64,000 nt of DNA from Struthidea cinerea. Lineage: Eukaryota > Chordata > Aves > Passeriformes > Corcoracidae. This document shows positions 49,001-62,170 of this stretch, one piece after another. The stretch is taken from contig VZTI01001727.1 of NCBI GenBank assembly GCA_013397865.1, forward strand, positions 310,001-374,000, given 5' to 3'. The notes beneath the pieces are model-generated. The model saw nothing but the letters and a program-made list of their open reading frames with translations. It was not told where the DNA came from and ran no database searches. Position 1 is the first letter of the stretch. Each line of letters starts with the position of its first letter. The position numbers and the translations under genes are program-made.

Positions 49001-52000
49001 TCATTTGATTTATTTGCATAAGGTTACATGTCTGATAAAGCATAAATGTGTTAAGACTATTGAATTCTGTAGGCCTTTTAATACATTTTAATAAAAAAAA
49101 ATCAAGTAAAAGGTAAGAAGCAACAGACAGACCCTGAACAACTGGAATGATAAGAGTCAATGCCAGAGCAGCTTCCCCATGTAAAAGAATGGTTTCATCC
49201 TTGTTTTTTCTCTTTGTAGAGTTTATTCCATCCCATGATCTGCAGAGTCCTTAAGCTTTCCAACCATTTTCATATTTAAGCTGGAAGTCTTGTGTGACCA
49301 TAGTATGTTGAAGAAATTTTAGTAAATTTTTTTTCCTGGACACCTCTAATTTTTTTTGTGATTTCATTATTCTGTTTTTTAAAAGCTCTTTTATACTTCA
49401 TTTGCTGTTTTTGCAGCACAGTCTATCCCCTTTCTGTCAAAAGCTGACTTAAAATTCCATCCTTCATCCATCCACCAAGCACCTGTTGTTACTTTTTGAA
49501 TTTAAAATTAGGGCTTAATGTCATAAACCAGTAGAAATATAGTACATCTAATATAAGTATTAACACTATTTTTAAAACTTACAGGATGGGAGAAGAACAA
49601 GAGTGGCAGTTTGTCTAGTTGCTGGGGCAGGGTGTAAGGGATTCATGGAGAGGAGCCCTGCTCTATGAGGAGAAGCAGTGAATTGGGGTGAAGCATCAGA
49701 CAATTACAAGTTTTGTTCCTTGATCAATATGCAGTTGCTTCTTGGTCTTATTGATCTTTTCTGCTTATTTAATGTACTTTCATTTTATGAGACCTATACA
49801 ATCATTTTTGGAGTAATTTGAATTGGGTTTGAATTATTTTAGCTTGCTGTGACATTGTTTTTAACATACTGAGTTCATTTACTGTTACTGCCATTAAGAG
49901 AAAAATAGCTCATCTACAGAACCAGGCAACTATCAATAGCCAAGTGTCCCATGTTGAATGATTTGACCTACTTGAGAAAGTTGCACACACTCAGTATCTC
50001 TGTTTCAAAATGTCATGTATTGTTCAGTAGTTTATTTGGAGGTTTTGTTGTTTATTTTGTTTGTTTGCTTGTTTACTCTGAAAACTGGGGTAATACTAAT
50101 TCATGGCAGAGCAGTTTGATTGCAGTGTGAGCTGTGCTGAAGATCAGCTTGCTTATAATAGACTTTTGCTGAGCAGCAGCCCATGCAGTGCTGCGTGACA
50201 GCATCATTCTCAGTTCTCAGCTCGCTGTGTGCCTGGCGGTGCATGCTCGGGGCACGGGCTGGAAATCCGAGCAGGTGCCTCTTGCAGAGCCTCGCGCCAC
50301 ATGCCCCGGCCTTGTGCTCTGTCGGTGCTGAGGTGCCTGCGTAGCTTTGGTCTGGGCTGCATGACGGAAGTTTTGCTGTCAAGGCTCTTCCAAATACTCC
50401 TTTCAGCATACACATAATGGTGTAAATGCATTTTTGCCAAGTCAGCCTGTATTAGCTCTGGAGTGAAGTGGGATACATTGCACCAGCAGAAGCCCTTTTA
50501 TACACTTAAGCTTTTTTTGGCATAAAAATGCTGTAGACCTTTCACTTCATTGCGGGGATGGTGCACTAAGAAAAGTTTGTGATCTAGAGCTGGACTTAAT
50601 AGGTATTAAGAATAGAATATAGAATCAACTTTGTTACACTTTAGTAAGCAAAGCTAGTGAAAAATACTGGGTGAATCATGATGAATACTGTGAGTCTTTT
50701 TTTCTATCCCCCTTTTTTATCCTCAAAACAATTTGATGGGGCTGGTTTAACAGATGGGCAGAAAACCTATCACTGTGTGTTGGAAAACTGTTTCCAGATG
50801 AAGAACAGTTTTCTTAAATCAATTGCACTCTTTTTTCTTTGTTCAACATTGACTGAACTAGTCAAAACATTTTAAGCACATTAAGCAATAACATATTAAG
50901 TAAGTCTATAAAATAATTAAATTGAAACTAGAAGCTAAGAGTTCTTAGAAATATTTGCATTAATATTTAACTTAGTGTAAATCTTACAGTAACTACTTTT
51001 GAATCTTCTAGGAACCTTGTGCTGTAGATAAAGTTTGTTATGGTTGATGTGCTGTTTCATACTGAAATATTTAGGATTATCTGGTAAATTTATTTCTGAA
51101 TCGAGAAAGAGCTGTGCTTTCCCTTTGTTGTAAATGCTCAGCTATGATGATGAAGCAGAGAGACTTAAGGTTTATGTCTCTCCTTCCAAGAGACCTTTTG
51201 TAGAGTTATTAAGGTGTTGCAGCACCCTTTGTTGTTCATGGACTTTGTTTCAGTACATTTTCTTGTACAGGAATTGCACAGCACTGCTGTACCTGAATTC
51301 AGGTGGAGGTTTTAATGATTTTTCCTTGTCTGTTTTGGTCCTGGTCACTGCTGTTAAGAATTTCTATGAGTCTGCCCTCTGCATGTTCTTTGGGAAGACC
51401 CAGACTTTTAAAATTTATGTAAGGTTAATAGTCTGCATAATTTTGCAGAGTATGAGCAAGTACTTGGCAGGAAGGGCCAAAAAGCTGTGGCAGATTGATG
51501 TTGTGCTCTGTAGTCTCAAACCGGGTTCAAAGGACACTGTTGATAACAGGTGACAAGTAATACACCATGAGATAACTCTTTTGTGGTGGAGATGAGTCAG
51601 GTAGTTACCAATTTCTAAACACATTTGCAAAGCAAAATCCTTCTGACAAGAGAGGTTTGAAAGTTTTTTGCATCTGTGATTTACTGGAGTGCTGATGAAA
51701 GATGTATGCAGATTTGGGGTTCTTTTTTTCCCTGTCCTCACTGTGTGAAAGGGGATTGGAGAATCCTGTAATTTAATCCCCCAGTGTCCAGTAATTCTCA
51801 AATCCTTTCAGTGTCTCCAGTATGTTTTTCCTTACATGAGAGAAATCTCTGGTCTGCAGTTTTTTCCCCAATAAGGTGCTGTCTGTCTTACCTCTGCCTG
51901 CAGGCTCTCTGTGCAGTCCTCACCAGCGAATAGTCTGATTCCTCTCAAGCCCTCGCTGGAGGGGAGCCAGCAGCGATCACTTTCAGGAGGAGGCAGTGAG

Positions 52001-55000
52001 AGAAGTGTAGCTGAAAAACAGCTCCTTAACCTTTCTCCATAAAGCATGTCACTTGAAAGTGGGGATACTACAGCATCCTTTGTTGCCAGGCCCAGACTCC
52101 TCACACCACACCCCTGTTTTTTCAAAAAATGCCATTGAAGATCTGTCTCAGCTGCTACATGTTTTCTGGAAAGGGAAAGTCAGTAAGTACTATGCCTCCA
52201 TGACTGTATTGCTAGCTTGTGGCAATATAGGATTGAAAAATCTCATCCTACTTTTATGTAATTCCACATTTTTAGATGTTATTATAATGATAGAGTTTGA
52301 GAACCTGAACTTTATAGATCCCATTTAGTTTTCAGGACTCTGAAAACCTGGGGAGTGCAGGACAAGGGTTCTGTAGAAATTCAGGAATAGAGAACACAGT
52401 AAAACGTGCATGCCAATGTTATTTTAAAACAGTTAGAAGTATGCCATGGTTTCTTGAGGACTGACTCAGTTTTTAGCTCTTAACTCTATTGTTGATGATG
52501 CTTCCCTTTGATGTTTTCTAGGGAAGGAAAGAGGGGTTAGATCCCTCTCTCCCCCTTTCCATGTTCTGCTTCCTTTTTCCTGACTATGCACCACATTTTC
52601 CAGTTTTACTTGGGGCAAAGGGTGAGGGAGACTGAGACTCACAGCAGTATGAGTGGTTACTTGGAGAGTGAAGGTAGAATGAAGAACATACACGCAAACA
52701 GTACTTAGACTCCTCAAAGACATGAAGCATGGAGAAGTATTCTGAAATGTTCTGCTTTATCAAGAACCAAGGAGGTATTTTTTTCTTTTCCTGTTTTTTC
52801 TTTTCTCTGATAAGTACTTTTGGTGGTTTGTGTATTTTATTAACTTTAAATGATCCCTTTGTCAGTCCGCACAGACATCCCTCCTCTTAGTTGCTTGCAG
52901 GGCCTTTGATGCTCAATTTCAGTTTTTTTCGCCTCATTCTATTTCTAAAATGAGAATTTTGTTCTGCTTATTTTTACCCTTGCAACAGACTTCATACAAA
53001 ATTTTTCTGTCATTTCTTGTAGTGTATGAACTTTGAGTGATTATTTGTAAATACCTACCCATCAACCCCTGTTCTATTTTCCTGTCTTCTTACAAGCCAC
53101 TACTTGTATATGAGATGATGGAAAACTGGCATTCTCTAAATGAGCCAATGAAATTATTTTCCTATTTCCTGTTATCAAATACAAAATTTTATTATTGAAG
53201 CCTTATGCTCCTAAGGAGTGCTCTGTCTTACCTAGAATGACTTTGAAGACCTGTCTGATTTCCCCTTACTCCAGCAATTTGCCTTGATCCCTAACGCTGC
53301 TCACTGAATTCAGATCAAACATAATTAACTTTGTGGTTGAAAATGAATCTTAAGGAGAGTTAGATGAAACTTGGAATTGTTGCTTTCTGGGAAGGTTTGA
53401 CATTTTGAAGTCCAGTTTTCATCCAATTTGTGATAAACAGGCCTTACTTGCTTTTCCCTCTGAAATTATTTCATAACATAATATGACATAATCAAAATAT
53501 ATTTTTCCTTTAAATAGGAAGCAATAGCTGCTTCCAAGCAGTTACTGAAATGTCTTATAAAATGCATTTAATTTTGAATTCTCATTTATGATAGCATAAA
53601 TATGTGGATTTTAAACAAAGTCAGTGCCTTGCAGAGACTACACTTTTCACTGTTAGATCATTTGTGTAAATCAAATGGAAGTTCTGTTAAATCTGGAGTA
53701 GTCATACTCTTGTAGTCCTAGAGCTTTATTTCCTCTTCAGTGCTTGCTTTCTGAGAGTGAAGGAGCTGAGGTCCATGGGAGCTGTCCCAGCAGCCTGCTG
53801 GTGCTGTGCTGGCCATGACAGAAAGACCCAGGGCTGCCGATCTGATGGGCGACTCTGCCTCTCAAAGGTCACTGCTAACACGAGCCTCTGCCAGGATCCT
53901 CTACTTCAGACAGTCCTAAAAAGCCATTTTATTTACAAATATGATCTGTGTAATGTCTCCTGAAATGCAGTCAGATAATCCTGCCTTTTTAATTACTTGC
54001 AATGACTTTAATTGGATCAGAAAACAGAAAGAGATATAAAGTAGTGATGTAATAGGGTTCACAAGGTGGGAGGAGTCCTGCTGTAAACTGCAATTTGCAG
54101 TGGCTGTCACCGAGCTCTGTCCATTCTGCTATGCTGCAGGTCTTCTGTGATGCAAGTACTGAGACAGCTGTGTTCATTTAAGATGCTCAGTAGCTGGAAA
54201 TTTTCAGTATTTCAGGCTCTCAAGCCTTGGAAAAAGATTTTGTACTGAGAATGACTGACCAGTGTTGACCCCAGTGTGCTGCTGTATCTTGCTGATGCTT
54301 CTGGAGTAGTTAGACCTTACGGCCCTTCTGATGCTTTCTGTTTGCCATTTTCTCACCATTTCAGCAATCCAGTAAGTACATAAGCATCCAAAACCAAACT
54401 GCTTTCTTGCAGTCAAGCCAAACTGAACTGAGGCAGACTGGTTACTGGTGCCTCTGGCTGCTTTAGTGAAAGTTGGTTTGGGGGAGCTAATATCCGAGAG
54501 CAACTGTTACTGCTCTTTACTTTCTGGCCATTTCCAGCCATGAAAGCAAGGTGCCTCACATACATCTCTGTGTGATGTACTTCTGAATTTAGGACTTTTA
54601 ACTTTTCCCTGACTGGCTGTTTCTGATTTTTCTCTTATTTTAACCTGTGTTGGTTTTTTTTGGAGGGTCCAACACACAGAAAGTAATTTGCAGCTGTGCC
54701 CAAAGAACCCAAGACTTCATAAGTTTCTACAAATGTTCATCTTGCAATGCTTTCCTTGTGTATTTTTTTCTAACAAAAAAGTCCTTTTTCACATACTTAG
54801 TTTGCAAATAAAATGGCAAAGAAGGTCATAAAATCAATTAAGTGAATCTGAAGTTTTACTTGATAGAATGGTCACGGACTTGTTGTTTTTCTCAGTAGGT
54901 AGAATTTACGACTTCTTTCGTTGTATGGTTTTTAGGGTCATTAAATACCCAGAAGGGTCAGGCTTAGGCTCAGCACTGTGCTGGCTCTACTGTGGTTAGG

Positions 55001-58000
55001 GAGTGTGCCTGCTGTCTGTCAGTAACTCTCCACTGGGATTCTTGTGCCAGAGACATAGTTATGTAGTGTTTCGTAAATCCATTACTTGCTAATCCCAAGA
55101 TTATCCAGTGAAGAAATACATGGCTCCTGCAATAGGCCGAGGGTGGAGAGGTCAGTCAGCTGTCAGTGGCCACGCCCTATAAATGAGCTGAAAATGGCTG
55201 AGGGGCAATTATGATGGGAGGTACATGGAATGCTGTAGGAGGAGCAAAGGGACACTATGAACAGTCACCCTCTTGCATTACAAGCCCAAAAAAGCATTGA
55301 ATGAAACTGTCAGATGGCAGGTTCACAACCCAGAGTTGCTGCCCCATGCAGTGCATGTTTCAGTTGCCATGGGAAGCAGTGATTGCTAACTGTTTCCATG
55401 AGTTCCAGGAGTTATTATATAGTTAATGGAAAAGAAGCAGAAAGTGAGGATTATTGAACATAACAGTACTCACAATACTTTAGCTCATAATATTGCTAAA
55501 CCATGAACTGTTGCTCCATGGAGCTTCTGCTTTCCCAGTTGTCCATCCGTTGGGCTCAGCACCCTGTGTTGGAAGGAGCTTGGAGCTTGGCAGGAGCTTG
55601 GCTAACCTGAGGGTGGAATCAAGTCCTGGTGGCTAATAGCCAAGACCCCAGCTCGTCTAGCAGCTTATCTCTTGGGATCTGTTGATAGAGATTATATACT
55701 GCTTGCTGCGATATCCCAGAGATGTGTATTTGACAGTAATAAGTTTTACATATTAGAATTCCATGTATTGTTATGTTTCCAGTCAAGACTCTTTGCTGCT
55801 GCTGCTTCTTGATTTTCAGTGTTTCAGTGATAAAGAGTTTTGAGTGTCTCAATATAATTTTGAAGACCCTTGATAATCTTCATTTAATTTTCTGCTGGAG
55901 TTATTTTCAGGTTTTGATATTTTTTTTTTAATTTCTTTTTGCTTGGCATAATGCACTTTCTGGATGTTGGAAAAATGTGAATCTTAATTGTGGTGCAGTG
56001 TAATAATTTCTTCAGGATTGGGTCCCTGTTAGAAAGCTTAGTATATGCTATTGAGAAATTGGGTTTTCCCTAGTTTTTTTCTCATGAAGGAAAAGGTGTT
56101 TAATTTAAACAATATTAATGTTTCTTTTAGAGAAGATTCTGTTTCTTTCCTATCTTGAAATTATTCAAAACTATCAGCAGTAAATTTCACAAATTATGCT
56201 TTGTAAGGCTTGAGAAAAATCTGTTATCAGACTAAATATTATTTAGAATTAGAACTGTAATAAAAATTAAGTTATAATCATATGAGTACACAATGAATAT
56301 GTATGTTTTCACAATTTTATTTTAAGTATTAAATTGCTAAATGTATTTTATTCTTCAAGCAGCACATTTTTTTGTCCATTCAACTCTTTTGTGTTAATTT
56401 TTAGATACAATTGGCTGACAGATGTAGGTAATAATAATTGGCTCATAGATAATTATGAACTTTTACAAACAAAATATCGGCATTATTTATTTAATAACAG
56501 TTACTCACTAAATTAAATGTTTTCACCCATCTGTTAACCATTTGTGCCTTTAATGGCTGAAAGACGCTTGAACTTATTGTTTACTTCCTTGGATATGCAA
56601 ACTTAAAAAAAGGCAATTTCTATTTGTAGCATTTAGCTCATTACTTTGAACTTGGCTACAACAGATACTGATTTTTAATTTTGTGTCTCTGTGACATTAA
56701 TGATAGTAGAACTCAAATGTGTCATCAGTACTGTATTTGAGCAGACTTAGCTTTTCATTTTTATCCATTTTGAAATAATAGAATAAAAACAATGGCTTCG
56801 CTTTCCGTTTACGCTGATATTTAGTCATTTTGAGAAGGCAAGTACATTTTTGTGAAATCTTAATCTGTAGTAGTTTTCAGTCTTCATACATGCATGAACT
56901 TCCTAATTTTAACACTATGTGTTTTTTGTAGAAAATCGTGGTCAGGGTATATGAAAGTAGCAATAGATCATACTGTTCATTTATGGTGCCAAAGAACTGT
57001 TACAGGTAGGAGAAAAGGTATGTGCTGCAGCTATGTAAAGGCAGTCCTGAAGCGTGCTTTAGGCAATTGTTCCCTTTTGTTCTGTGTTTGAGGAGCAGCT
57101 GTGCAGGTAGGCTGCTCTAATTCCCTTCCACTGGTGTTCGTAGCTGGGCAATGATTTGAGTGTGTGATTTGTTAGGTTTGGAGGCTGTGGTGAACACTAT
57201 GGAGCAGCTCATGTGGGGTAGGCTGGGAGGGATGTGACATTTCCTTCAGCTTCCTTGTGTTCTTGTTAGTGCAGGTACAGCTAAACATCACATTAAGTGC
57301 TAAGGGTGAGAGTAAGAGTTTATCAATTTGTATCTAGACAGATTTTTTATCAAATTGCAGTGAATGTTGTAGAGCGGATGAGAAAGGTTTTAAAACTTAT
57401 TTTTTCAATGTCACTATCCAAATTGTACAAAATAGAAGGTATTAAAGAATCATCAGAGGCAAATGCCATCAGTCTGTATTACGGTTAAATACTATTTCAG
57501 TTGAAAGGTCAAAAGGCATCTGTGCACACTAACTTCAAATGCAAGTGTTTGGAATATGAACACTCTTAGGTTCAATTTGGCTTTCAAACAACATTCTTTT
57601 CTTGCCCATCTTTTTAGTACTGTTGCTAAGTTTTATTATTGCTAGAAGAATTGGCAAGAATTCTGGCAGACTGGACAGATTTCTGCCATAGGCTGATCTC
57701 TAAATTTCAAAAGGGCTTTGCTGTAGGAGATGAGATATATTTCTAGAGGTTTTAAAATTTTGCAGTTGTTCAACTTGTCTACAGAAACACTCTGTATAAC
57801 ACAAGGTTCACTTTGCTCTCCTACGAAGTATCTGAGATACAAAAAACCTGTGTGATTTATAACCTATGCAACATCTGTTGACTCTAAAGATAATAAAAAC
57901 GGGTAAATCTGAAGCCAGTTGCAGGAAGTTATTGATGATATGCCAAGTGAGAGGTGGGAGGAATTAAATATGCATTTATTGAAGAAAAAAATTACGTATA

Positions 58001-60488
58001 TTCTAGAGTACTGAGGGAGTTAACATAGCTGTTACTAAAGAAAATGCAGTTCTGCTTTTGCAGAAGTGTTTTCCTGAAGGTGTAAGTATGAAAGGGTGAA
58101 TAGTGGGTGTTGAAGAGGCAGGAGAGACCCATAAGGAGAGAGGAATATGAAAGAAATATTTGCAGCTTATATATATGTAATGAAGAAAAAAAGTAGTATT
58201 CCCTCTTATGCAGGGGCCAAGATAGCATGGTTTTTTTTATTACTTTGATTATATAGCACTGTAGCACTACTGATCCTAAAGTATCTCCTGGCATTTACAA
58301 GTGTATGTTAGAAGCTACTTATGTTCTCTCATGGACAATCTACATTTTTGGATTCACATATTAGTGGAAAAATAATGATATAAACTCAAAAAACATAGGA
58401 TCTATCTCACCAAAAAGAAAAAATGAAGTGCAAACTAGGTAGTTCGGTATGGTAATTGTAGACTTGTAGACCTGTAATTCTGTAACTGTCCATGTATACC
58501 TGTATCCAGATGTAAAGTATTCAAAAATTAGGTCATTAACCATTAACGTAATGAATTAAAACTCACAAATGAACCGAAATCTCCCCTGCCCTCCTTCAAA
58601 GGCAGTGATTCAGCGAAGAGTCAGCCATCTTTGCCTTCTCAGCAACTGGTGGGATGTTTGAAAGAAGTTATTTTTGACTAAGATTCTTGAGACACATGAT
58701 CATTTTCCTTCATTTTCTTTTATCATTGCATGGTCTATTGCAACATGGGATGGTACTGATGGAAACTGAATCATCTCACATTTACATAATGCTCTATATT
58801 GAGAAATTCTACTTAGCTATTGAATGATAACATATTAATAATATGTAAAAGCTGCCAAAAAGACTCATATTTTCAGGCCATCATGTAAATTTAGGTTATA
58901 TTTTACATCTCTCTGCTCATAACTATTTTGCTGGCTTTCATGGCTTCAGTGACGACGCTAACTTAGGCGAATGAAAGACTGCCAAACTCATATACCTTCA
59001 TTTAGATGAGTCCTTATCTCAGTTTCCTAGTTCAGGAAGGAGATGGTTTGCTTAATCCACTCCATTTGGAAGGGCATAATTCTTTTACATGGGTTTATGG
59101 TGCAGTTGCAATATATTTTCAATGCAATTATCTGTGGTAAATATGAGAGTACATTCTTTTCATCCTGCTTCATTTTACATACGATGCTCCATTTCAATGA
59201 CTGCTTATTGTTCACCTGTTGAGATGTTAATAAATATTTTCAAGACAGTAAAAATCCTGATTACTGTCTGCATGAAATTTATTAAACACAAGCTTTATTC
59301 ACCTCTTTGTTTTCCAGTTTTGGATGCTCCCCTGAAATTTGAGCAGAAATGAGCATTACCATTGGCCTTGGTAATGAGCAAGCAGTGCAAAGCTATGGGC
59401 TTAGGTGGGGGTGGGGAGGAACTTGTCAAGGTGGAAAGCGTATGATGGCACTAAATTACTCTTATAGATTAATTAGACCAAACTGTATGAACTGATCTGT
59501 GTTTGTATCCTTTCACTATATTCCTTCATAATTTTCTGTCTGTTATTTTTGAGCATTCTGTTATTCTCTTTCAAAACTAAAGTTCATTTCTTCTGTAAGG
59601 CCCCACTTGGGCTACATCTCTCTCCTGTTCCATATTATACCTTTGTGTCCCCTTTTCTGTTTTCATCTCTTTCACACATGCTGTACATTTGCTTTGCATT
59701 CGTGATGCTATGAAGTCTGTTCAAAACTGAAATAGGACAACCAGATTTTTACTGGCAACATGTTTTATTTTTACTTTGCTCCAAAAAAAGCCCAAGAGGA
59801 GTATTGACTTGTAGAGGTATTATTGTTCTGTTGCCAGAATAAATTTGATTTTGAAAGTCCATGTGCATCTGAAGAGCAGTTCCTTACCTGTGCAGTGTCT
59901 AAATTAAACATCAATGATTTTTTTGTGGAGAAGTAGGGTTTTTTCTGTTTATTTTTAATGAACACTCTTAATTGTCAGAATAAAATGTGGACTTTGTAAG
60001 TTATATAGATAACTGGGTTTGTTTCCATGATTATAACTTTTGTTTCAAGTTACAAACCTGTTATGCTTGTAATTTATGGCCATTGGTATAAGAAATTTTG
60101 TTTTGAAAATTTTCTGATTTCTAGGCCATAGCTCAGATAGAATACTTGGGCTGAAATTGGTTTCAGCTCCACCCAAGTACTATTGATGAATGGCATGAAT
60201 GTTACAGTTCTTTGTGAGTATTTTGTCACGGAGAATTTAGACAAAGATACAGTTTTAGTTACTAAAAATGTTTTGGGAGCTCTTAAGGAAGTTTCTCAGA
60301 TCAGCCTGTTTTGAGGGAAGGCTTAAGAAGCTTAGGGTGATTTTTAAAGTTCTAGATCCTAATGTTTCACAGTTTATCAATTGTAATTATATTAAAATAT
60401 AATGTGTGCATTTCTGCAGGTTAATATCCTCCATGAGTAAGGTGTACAGAACCATAAGTACAGTATTCTCCCCCCATGTCTAACTAGA
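43006..60488 (+). other. COG5: COG5 intron, no nameable genes
   Basis: About 17.5 kb with no recognised gene or mobile element. Items seen are a GC-richer patch at 50200-50360, a chance 139-codon frame at 51134-51553, a CACCC-plus-TATA motif at 55170-55184, an exon-like segment at 56932-57005 that is out of phase with COG5, and a hairpin at 60144-60178. I searched for the expected next COG5 exon and did not find it. Confidence 0.6.
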
Positions 60489-61137
60489 ATTTCCCATGTT
60501 GTAGCTTGTGTCTCTTGCCTCTTGTCCCATCCTTGTGTGCCTCTGAGAAAGGTCTGTCTGTCAGGTAGCAGAAGATGCAGTTAGATCTCTTCTTAACCTT
60601 CTCTTTTCAAGGTTAACAGACTCATTTTCTCAGCCTCTCCTCACACTCACATGCTTCAGTCCCCTGTTGTGGTGGTTCCCTATTGGACTAATTTGTCAAC
60701 GTCTCTCTTTTACTGGGAGGCATGGAGTACAGTGGCCTTAAAAGTGCCAAATAATAAGAACAATGACTTCCCTCAGCCTGCTGGGTACATCCAGTCCAGT
60801 ACACAGCTGGCTGCCTCTGCCACAAGGATGTGCTGCTGTTTTAGGTTAAATTTTCTGTCCACTGAGTCTGTTTCTGAAAGCTTCTTTCCAGCCAGTGAGC
60901 ACCCAACCTGCTTGTGTGGACAGGGCTGTGCCATCCCGGGTGAACAAGGCTTAACTCGCTTTTGTTGAACTTCATAATGTTCTTGTCTGTCCTCATCTCA
61001 AAGTTGCTAAGGTTCTTCAGGATGGCAGCCCTGCTCTCTAGGGTGCTGAGCACTTCCTCAGATTGCTGTCACCCATAAGCTCACAGAGGGTTAATTCTGT
61101 CCTGTAACCCAGGTTATTAGCATTGGCATTAAACAGC
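60489..61137 (-). mobile_element. CR1 retrotransposon fragment, about 650 bp
   Basis: The + strand is the reverse complement of the 3' part of CR1 ORF2, starting TTTCCCATGTTGTAGCTTGTG, passing through TTGTTGAACTTCATAATGTTC and AGGATGGCAGCCCTGCTCTC, and ending GCATTAAACAGCC. Unlike the other copies, it lacks the extreme 3' terminus, so it is truncated at both ends or was broken later. It is strongly diverged, with gaps, and inactive. Confidence 0.88.
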
Positions 61138-62016
61138 CACCAGCTGGATGTGGGGTTGCTGCCTGCAGCCCGAGGAACCGGCAGTCCAGGCAGCAGAGGG
61201 CAAAAGAGAAAGTAGCAGGTTTAGTAGGTCGTGGTGAAGTAAGGTTGTGAGTTTATATTCAAGGGTGAGGGGGAGGAATGGGGGAGATCTAATGGTGCGT
61301 GGGAGGGGGAACCTTAAAGGAGTTCAACAGCTCTTGCTTTAGGTCTAAGTGAGTGTGGGAGTCGTGTGGTATAACTTGTGATTAGACCTAAGTAGTGTTT
61401 GTCTTGGTGTGTTAAGCTATTTTCTGAATCATGGCATTTTCACAGGAATGTCTCCAAAATTTGGTGCTCATTGTTAAGTCAGTGATGATGATAAAAATAG
61501 ATATCAAACTAATTTCCATCAGTTCCAGATCCTGCGTGGCATCTGATTTCCAGCCCAGAGAGCAGTAGGAATTAACTCTTCCATCAAGACAACTTAAATG
61601 CAGCTTTAATATAATTTAAAAATAGCTAGTCAGTCTTCCTCACTGCTCCCCCATAAATGTTCTCCATTCAGGGTGTGGTTTCTTATATTTTTGCATGCAG
61701 TCTGGAGAGAAGCAGCAGGTTTCCTCTGTAGATAGGATTGGACATAGATGATTATTAAAGCACTACTAAATATTTTAACATAAACCATATTTTATAAAAA
61801 AAATCAGGAACAATCTTGGAAGAAACAAAGCTGATCCCAAGTGCAGGATGACAATTCATTCTTTCTTATTCCAACCTGCCTTTGCACTTAAAATTTTTCC
61901 ATTTGTTTTAACATGCTAGAAAATGTTCAGTTTTTCCATAGCTACATGGCTTCTGAATTAGTGTTGCATTTTCGGTTTTCTTCTGAAGTAAAGCTTTGAT
62001 CAGCTAAGCTGATCAT

Positions 62017-62050
62017 CACTTCCAGTGATGATGCTTCATCACTGGAAGTG
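62017..62050. repeat. Perfect 15-bp inverted repeat at a CR1 junction
   Basis: Arm cacttccagtgatga (62017-62031), loop tgct, arm tcatcactggaagtg (62036-62050). The right arm is the first preserved piece of the CR1 copy, and the left arm is its inverted copy. A second small inverted repeat (gatcagct, a, agctgatc) lies directly upstream at 61998-62014. Confidence 0.9.
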
Positions 62051-62170
62051 TTCAAGGTTACGTTGAACAGGGCTTTGAGCAACATGGTATCATGGAAGGT
62101 GCCCCTGCCCATGCAGAGGGGTTGAATTAGATGTTCTTTAAAGGCCCCTTCTCACCAAACCATTCTGTAA
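62036..62170 (+). mobile_element. CR1 3' end, 5'-truncated, about 135 bp
   Basis: The sequence CACTGGAAGTGTTCAAGG through TTGAACAGGGCTTTGAGCAAC and CTTCTCACCAAACCATTCTG is the sense-strand CR1 3' end. It is the only clear recent-type CR1 in the COG5 sense orientation. Its 5' junction is part of a perfect inverted repeat. Confidence 0.93.

Noticed and set aside
50200..50420. GC-richer patch with open frames on both strands, a possible exon or CpG island
   Set aside because: Too short and too few CpG for an island, with no protein similarity and no convincing pair of splice sites.
51134..51553. 139-codon open frame on the + strand
   Set aside because: The translation has no recognisable domain, is Cys/Leu-rich in the way random AT-rich sequence is, has no splice or promoter context, and the opposite strand is equally open.
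56932..57005. Segment with acceptor (ttttttgtag) and donor (GTAGGA), a possible COG5 exon
   Set aside because: In the phase required after the 3102-3222 exon it reaches a TGA after a few codons, and no frame resembles COG5.
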